Part shown: piece after piece, positions 59,627-64,000 of the stretch
Layout of the letters: each line of letters starts with the position of its first letter
How positions within the stretch are numbered: position 1 is the stretch's first letter
From: MFD00082-c5 sp963697995
GTDB taxonomy: Bacteria > Chlamydiota > Chlamydiia > Chlamydiales > JAJFMB01
Length of the DNA stretch: 64,000 nucleotides
NCBI GenBank assembly: GCA_963697995.1
Contig: OY969110.1
Coordinates: 1,116,001 to 1,180,000, forward strand
Reading direction: 5' to 3'
Position numbers and translations under genes: made by a program
The notes under the pieces: model-generated
Seen by the model: the letters and a program-made list of their open reading frames with translations, nothing else
What the model was told of the DNA's origin: nothing
Databases searched by the model: none

Positions 59627-62198
59627 ATTTCCAACTTTGCTTGACGCGACTTCTCTTTTGGAAGATGTCTTGCTGGTGTTTCGTTAAGTTTTGCATCTCA
59701 TCAACAGTATCGACAATCTCCGGACGGATAAAAATCATAAGGTTTTGTCTTTGGTCTTGTCTCGTTCTGTCGGAAAAGAGGGCTCCTAAAAGAGGAACCC
59801 CTCCAAGGCAAGGGATTTGGATACGAGTGAGCGTGTTATCATCTTGCATCATTCCCGATATCACAAGGAAATACCTGTTTGGAATATGCACCCTAGTGAT
59901 CGTTTTGTTGACTCTTGTCGTAGGGCCTGAGTTGTTGTTTTGTCCACTCGTATTGCCCCCACCAATGCTGCTACTGCCTGAGACACCCGATCCTGAGCTG
60001 CCACTTCCTCCATTGCCGTTTGAAATGACGTTGCTGCTTTCTTGGTAGATATCCAATGTGACAAGGCCATTATTGCCGATACTTGGTGTGATTCTTAAAG
60101 TGGTTCCAATATCTCGGTATTCGTAGTTTGAGGTGATTGTGTTTCCACGGTCGTTTGCAATCGAGTTTGTTTGGTAGCTTGTATTGATCCCGACGAAAAT
60201 TTCAGCTTCTTGTTGGTCTTCCACGATAATTTTTGGGTTCATCAACACTTTAGAGTTTGAAATCGTGTGGACAGCTTTAACAAGGGCGCCTAATGTGCGG
60301 AAAGTGACGCCGCAATGCGATATCGATTGACCGATGATCCCCATCGTGTACCCTTGATCTTTCACAACGTTTGTTACGCTTGGAGGTAGAGTGACTGTGT
60401 TGTTGAACACATTAGTCAAAGGGGAGGTTGGAGAGAGGAAAGCTTGGGCTCCCACGGAGTCTCCCCCTCCAAAACTTGACTCCCAGTTCACTGCAAATCG
60501 TAAAGAGTCGGTGATATCGGTCTCTAGGATAAGCATCTCTATAAAGACTTGTCTTACAGGAGCGTCTACTTCTTCTATCAATTCTTTAATTTTCCCAAGG
60601 GCAGTTGGAGCTCCTGTGAAAATCATCGAGTTTGACGATTCAATCCACTGACCGCTGTTGATAGCGCAGATAAGGTCTTCATTGATCTGACCACATCCTT
60701 GAAGGCTTGCAGCAATTTTTGAGAGCGCATCGATGATCTCATTGCCTTTTCGGTATTGAAGTTTTCTAATGAAAAACTGTGTTCTTTCGATATCTCCGGC
60801 AGGCAGTTCCTCATACTCTCTTCTTCTGGAAAGGCGTCCAGGTGAGATCGATTGCCCAGGAGTTAGTTGGAAATTCCAACGCCCGTCGGCATCTTTGACC
60901 CAAGTCCCTTCAGGATTAGCTTGAGGGCGTCTTAATTCAGCTCTCTCTTCCCCTTTAGGGATGAAGACTAGGTTACCATTGCCGTCGATTTGCCAAGTGC
61001 CCTCTGGGGGACCCCCGTCGGTGCCTTGTAATCCTTTCTCCGGTTTAAAAACCCAGTTTCCATTGTCGTCTAATACCCAGCGTCCATTTGGTTTTTGACC
61101 TGCAACTTGCCCATTGAGTTCATGTACCTGAGTCACTCCCTCAGGTTGATCGATGTAGTTCATCATCGAAAGCGCTTTTTCGACGAGGAAAGGGGATGAG
61201 ATGATGAATACAGCATCCCCTTTTGGGTGAGCGACAAAGTGTAGAGGCTGCTCTTTTGCCATGGGGCGCATGATATCGGCAATCACGCTCACTATCGAGT
61301 CGACTTGAAGATTCTTGACGACATATTGCCCAATCACAAGTCCCCCTTCTGGGGCGTCTAGAGCTCGAATAAGCTCTGTCAACTTGTTGACGTTTTGCGA
61401 AAGATCTGTAACTATCAGGTGATTTGGATTTTCAACAGTCTCGACAATCGCTTGCTCTGAAAGAAGAGGAATTGCAACAGCTTGTGCTTTATCTGGCTCT
61501 AAGGTGTTTAACCTAAAGACTTTAGTGACAAATTCGGTGTCTTTAGTTTTAACAAGTTCAGGCTTAGAATCGGTGATGACTTTACCAATCGATTTTATTT
61601 TGGGGTTTGGATTGACGATCAAGTTATTGCCCTGTTCGATCACATCTAAATCGCGGATTCTTAGTTCTTGAAGGGTTGCTGTTAAAATGTTTTCGATAGT
61701 GGTGTCTTCTTCTGAAATAATGGAGACAGTGAAAGGGATATCAGCTTCGTTAAAAATAAAGTTTTTTCCACTGATTTGACTCACATAGCGCAAAAGCTCC
61801 ACCATGCTCACGTTATTTAAGTTAACGCGGATTGTTTCTTGCTGTTTTATTGGTGTTTGGAGCAATCCACTTTGAGGGTCATAAGGGGTTTGTCTTTCAG
61901 AATCGGGTGTCAGAATAAAATTTGTGGCCCCAGGCTCTCTGTTTCCGGGTATAATAGCTGTGGGTTCAGGAGTTTGAGCTTGAGCTTGTGCAGGTGGAGG
62001 AGTGGTTTCAGGGGCGTTTTGAGCGACCAAATCGCGATCATTTCTCAAAGGATCGACTTTGAGTTTTTCTGTCGGAAGCTCTTTTTTTGTAATTTTACCC
62101 TCTTCATCGTCTAAAAAGGAGAAAAAGTGAGGGGCGTCACTCCATATGACAGAACTTGAGAATAGGAAAGCGCATAGCTGTTTGCGAAAAAATGACAT
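59544..62198 (-). CDS. sctC: Type III secretion outer-membrane secretin SctC (CdsC)
   Basis: 884 aa. A signal peptide is at the N-terminus, then a Pro/Gln-rich linker and N-domains (LNNVSMVELLRYVSQISGKN; FRLNTLEPDKAQAVAIPLL; NHLIVTDLSQNVNKLTELI). The C-terminal secretin beta-domain has VFIEMLILETDITDSLRF, a Gly/Ser-rich loop, RYFLVISGMMQDDN, and CLGGVPLLGALFSDRTR with NLMIFIRPEIV. An unusual stretch near residues 372-455 repeats a G-W-D-G-W/L-F motif three times. In C. trachomatis CdsC (CT674) neighbours Pkn5 and CdsQ, as here. AAGAG/GGAAG precedes the ATG inside a hairpin. Confidence 0.95.
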   Translation of the reverse strand: MSFFRKQLCAFLFSSSVIWSDAPHFFSFLDDEEGKITKKELPTEKLKVDPLRNDRDLVAQNAPETTPPPAQAQAQTPEPTAIIPGNREPGATNFILTPDSERQTPYDPQSGLLQTPIKQQETIRVNLNNVSMVELLRYVSQISGKNFIFNEADIPFTVSIISEEDTTIENILTATLQELRIRDLDVIEQGNNLIVNPNPKIKSIGKVITDSKPELVKTKDTEFVTKVFRLNTLEPDKAQAVAIPLLSEQAIVETVENPNHLIVTDLSQNVNKLTELIRALDAPEGGLVIGQYVVKNLQVDSIVSVIADIMRPMAKEQPLHFVAHPKGDAVFIISSPFLVEKALSMMNYIDQPEGVTQVHELNGQVAGQKPNGRWVLDDNGNWVFKPEKGLQGTDGGPPEGTWQIDGNGNLVFIPKGEERAELRRPQANPEGTWVKDADGRWNFQLTPGQSISPGRLSRRREYEELPAGDIERTQFFIRKLQYRKGNEIIDALSKIAASLQGCGQINEDLICAINSGQWIESSNSMIFTGAPTALGKIKELIEEVDAPVRQVFIEMLILETDITDSLRFAVNWESSFGGGDSVGAQAFLSPTSPLTNVFNNTVTLPPSVTNVVKDQGYTMGIIGQSISHCGVTFRTLGALVKAVHTISNSKVLMNPKIIVEDQQEAEIFVGINTSYQTNSIANDRGNTITSNYEYRDIGTTLRITPSIGNNGLVTLDIYQESSNVISNGNGGSGSSGSGVSGSSSIGGGNTSGQNNNSGPTTRVNKTITRVHIPNRYFLVISGMMQDDNTLTRIQIPCLGGVPLLGALFSDRTRQDQRQNLMIFIRPEIVDTVDEMQNLTKHQQDIFQKRSRVKQSWKYETEEALDFLNVPEVCRPWCADPDRPN

Positions 62199-62202
62199 GA
62201 AA

Positions 62203-62243
62203 CTCTTCCATCACGTAGGTGAACACATCATAACATGGAAGAG
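62203..62243 (-). promoter_or_regulatory. Leader hairpin burying the sctC ribosome binding site
   Basis: CTCTTCCAT (62203-62211) pairs perfectly with ATGGAAGAG (62235-62243), 9 bp with a 23-base loop. On the sctC mRNA the proximal arm contains the Shine-Dalgarno GGAAG, 6 bases before the ATG at 62198. Folding would hide it, so translation may be switched by temperature, a protein or an RNA; this is inference. Confidence 0.5.
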
Positions 62244-62254
62244 CCTTTTTTTGC

Positions 62255-62841
62255 ATCTATTGAAAATAAGATTCCTGAAAGGCAGTTAAATCTTTTAAGA
62301 AATCGACCCCATCGCGCAATCTTTGACAAGGATCTTGTTGTAGAGCCTTGTAGAGTATTTTTCTTAAATCTGTAGGAATATGTTTAAATTGAATGCGACC
62401 ATTTTTTTTATCTATTGAAAATACGATTTCTGAAAGGCAGTTAAATCTTTTAAGAAATCGACCCCATCGCGCAATCTTTGAGAAGGATCTTGTTGTAGAG
62501 TAGTTCTCTTAAACCTATAGGAATATGTTTAAATTGAATGCGATCGTTTTTGTATCTATTGAAAATACGATTTCTGAAAGGCAGTTAAATCTTTTAAGAA
62601 ATCGACCCCATCGCGCAATCTTTGAGAAGGATCTTGTTGTAGAGTAGTTCTCTTAAACCTATAGGAATGTATTTAAATTGAATGCGATCGTTTTTGTATC
62701 TATTGAAAATAAGATTTCTGAAAGGCAGTTAAATCTTTTAAGAAATCGACCCCATCGCGCAATCTTTGACAAGGATCTTGTTGTAGAGTAGTTCTCTTAA
62801 ACCTATAGGAATGTATTTAAATTGAATGCGATCGTTTTTGT
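62255..62841 (-). repeat. Tandem array of four copies of the kinase gene 3' end
   Basis: Units start at 62255, 62410, 62554 and 62698 (155, 144, 144 and 144 bp), each matching the 3' end of the adjacent kinase gene, from its stop codon inward. The three later units share a 10-bp deletion relative to the gene and to unit 1, so they arose by amplification after that deletion. They are near-identical to each other. No unit has a start codon, so they are non-coding debris or spacers filling the 645-bp gap between sctC and the kinase. Confidence 0.93.
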
Positions 62842-62843
62842 AT

Positions 62844-63641
62844 CTATTGAAAATAAGATTCCTGAAAGGCTGTTAAATCTTTTAAGAAATCGACCACATC
62901 GTGATATCTTTGACTAGGATCTTGTTGTAGAGCCTTGTAGAGTATTTTTCTTAAACCTATAGGAATATGTTTAAATTGAATGCGACCGTGGCAAAGTTTA
63001 CCGGTAATAAGCTCATAAGCGATCACTCCAAGAGAAAAAATGTCTGAGGAGTAGGAGATAAGATCGGAATCTTTTCTTTGCTCAGGACTCATATAGATCG
63101 GAGTTCCTACAAATCTAGGCTTAGCAGGCATACTAGGATCGGGTTTTTCAGATAATAGTTCTGAAATGCCAAAATCGATAACTTTTATTTGATTAGATTT
63201 TGTGACTAAAATATTTTCTGGTTTTAAGTCTCTGTGAATCACTCCATGGCTGTGAAGATGGCACAGGGCGTACCCAATCTCAAGTGTGATTTCAAGTGCT
63301 CTTTTTAAAGAAATAGGGTTTTGAAGTAAGTATTTTTTGAGCGAAATCCCTTCGACAAACTCCATCGCAATATACACCCCCCCTTCCCAAAAACCAGATC
63401 CAAAGAGTCTGATGATTTGGGGGTGCTCAGGAACACTTGTGATTTTTGCCTCTTGTAAAAAACCCTCAACTAAATCTTTTCTCGAAAGGTGTTCCGGCGA
63501 TAAGACTTTGATCACAATAAGAATATTAAGCTTGGGATGAGTCGCCAAATAAAGAATACTCATCCCGCTTTTTTCGAGCAGAGCTTCAATTTTATAAGGA
63601 CCAATGACTTCAGGCAGTTTTTCGGGCTCAAAATCTTGCAT
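62844..63641 (-). CDS. Ser/Thr protein kinase (Pkn5-like)
   Basis: 265-aa Hanks-type kinase. Present are the ATP-anchoring Lys (LIVIKVLSPE, Lys45), the catalytic loop HRDLKPEN (Asp138), VIDFG (Asp156) and MSPEQ. The glycine loop is degenerate (LLEKSGMSILY). There is no transmembrane segment. It sits between sctQ and sctC as pkn5 does in C. trachomatis, so a link to type III secretion is expected. Its 3' end has been duplicated four times downstream. Confidence 0.88.
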   Translation of the reverse strand: MQDFEPEKLPEVIGPYKIEALLEKSGMSILYLATHPKLNILIVIKVLSPEHLSRKDLVEGFLQEAKITSVPEHPQIIRLFGSGFWEGGVYIAMEFVEGISLKKYLLQNPISLKRALEITLEIGYALCHLHSHGVIHRDLKPENILVTKSNQIKVIDFGISELLSEKPDPSMPAKPRFVGTPIYMSPEQRKDSDLISYSSDIFSLGVIAYELITGKLCHGRIQFKHIPIGLRKILYKALQQDPSQRYHDVVDFLKDLTAFQESYFQ

Positions 63642-63653
63642 GGTTTTTAAAAA

Positions 63654-64000
63654 TTAAATATCTAAAATACGAACGCCTAAGTTGTCGCCTAAAGCAAGTA
63701 GTTCACCTTTTGCGAAACATTTACCGTTGACGACAAGGTCAACAGCATCCTCTTTTTTTAGTGAAAGCTCTAAATGGTTCCCGATTTGAAGCTCTAAAAG
63801 TTTTTGAAGAGGCATTCTCAAACGTCCAAGCTCCACTGTAATTTCAATTGGAATTTGGTCGATGGCGACTCGATCAGTTACTTTTTTTTCAGAATGTTGG
63901 GAAGAAGTCGTCGTATCTTCTTGTTCAGACTCTTCAATCTCCTCTTCAGATTCTTCCTGAGATTCCTCTTCCTCGTCCTCTATTTCAGACCCTTCCTCTT
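63654..64000 (-). CDS. sctQ: Type III secretion C-ring protein SctQ (CdsQ), N-terminus outside window
   Basis: Only the 3' part is present, ending at 63654; the frame is open to base 64000. It contains a highly acidic Glu/Ser/Thr-rich linker (EESQEESEEEIEESEQED) followed by the C-terminal SpoA domain: IEITVELGRLRMPLQKLLEL, HLELSL and VDLVVNGKCFAKGELLALGD. SpoA domains form the cytoplasmic sorting platform of the injectisome. It is 12 bp upstream of the kinase gene. Chlamydial CdsQ (CT672) has the same neighbours. Confidence 0.88.
   Translation of the reverse strand, partial: EEGSEIEDEEEESQEESEEEIEESEQEDTTTSSQHSEKKVTDRVAIDQIPIEITVELGRLRMPLQKLLELQIGNHLELSLKKEDAVDLVVNGKCFAKGELLALGDNLGVRILDI

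Noticed and set aside
62255..62841. Repeat array as a possible CRISPR
   Set aside because: Units are contiguous copies of the kinase gene 3' end with no unique spacers and no cas genes.

Overview
The window looks like chromosomal DNA of an environmental (Parachlamydiales-type) chlamydia, an obligate intracellular bacterium of eukaryotic cells. DNA is AT-rich. Several gene arrangements match known chlamydial ones: hrcA-grpE-dnaK; a ferrochelatase beside a FliY/ArtJ-type binding protein; a P1B ATPase beside a VIT-like protein; TopA with a C-terminal SWIB domain; and a type III secretion block sctQ-Pkn5-like kinase-sctC. The species cannot be fixed from the sequence alone.

Layout. 1-3.4 kb: heat-shock operon hrcA-grpE-dnaK (minus strand) behind a CIRCE operator; dnaK runs off the left edge. 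3.4-5.1 kb: a protein with a eukaryote-like RhoGEF (DH) domain. 5.1-8 kb: large NAD-dependent glutamate dehydrogenase. 8.2-10.9 kb: metal homeostasis pair (P1B-4 ATPase and VIT/CCC1-like protein). 11-13.9 kb: accessory patch with an unknown hydrophobic protein, a sulfotransferase, a RING-H2 protein and a broken small gene. 13.9-22.2 kb: ferrochelatase, solute-binding protein, two small conserved proteins, BatA/BatB-like VWA proteins, a copper-type ATPase and ParB. 22.2-31.8 kb: a MITE-like element, an Inc-like protein, AroB, TopA-SWIB, an MFS transporter, SerRS and a J-domain protein. 31.8-40.2 kb: SMC (frameshifted), alanine dehydrogenase, SNF2 helicase. 40.2-42.8 kb: a CX5R (INPP4/SopB-like) phosphatase, a second MITE copy and a gene remnant. 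42.8-48.1 kb: Der, a SulP transporter, a 294-bp inverted-repeat element and two RNA methyltransferases. 48.2-50.7 kb: two unknown proteins. 50.8-56.4 kb: six tightly overlapping genes (ACP, AMP-ligase, LuxE-like, LuxC-like, AAC(3)-like, M28/DUF4910-like peptidase). 56.6-58 kb: NUDT6-like protein and a third MITE copy. 58.2-64 kb: YidD-like, a TPR-like lipoprotein, secretin SctC, a tandem array of kinase 3' ends, the kinase, and SctQ running off the right edge.

How it fits together. Housekeeping genes alternate with islands of probable host-interaction genes carrying eukaryote-like domains (RhoGEF, RING-H2, sulfotransferase, phosphoinositide-phosphatase-like, J-domain, NUDT6-like). The type III secretion genes at the right edge offer a plausible export route, but no secretion signal can be proven from sequence. 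The most system-like novelty is the six-gene ACP-dependent cluster. It has activation, transfer, reduction and N-acylation chemistry in one coupled transcript, and its product is unknown. Repeats are notable: three copies (plus one possible footprint) of a 275-277-bp element with TA-flanked terminal inverted repeats, a 104-bp-arm inverted repeat, and an array of 144-155-bp kinase-tail duplications. No tRNA, rRNA or CRISPR array was recognised.
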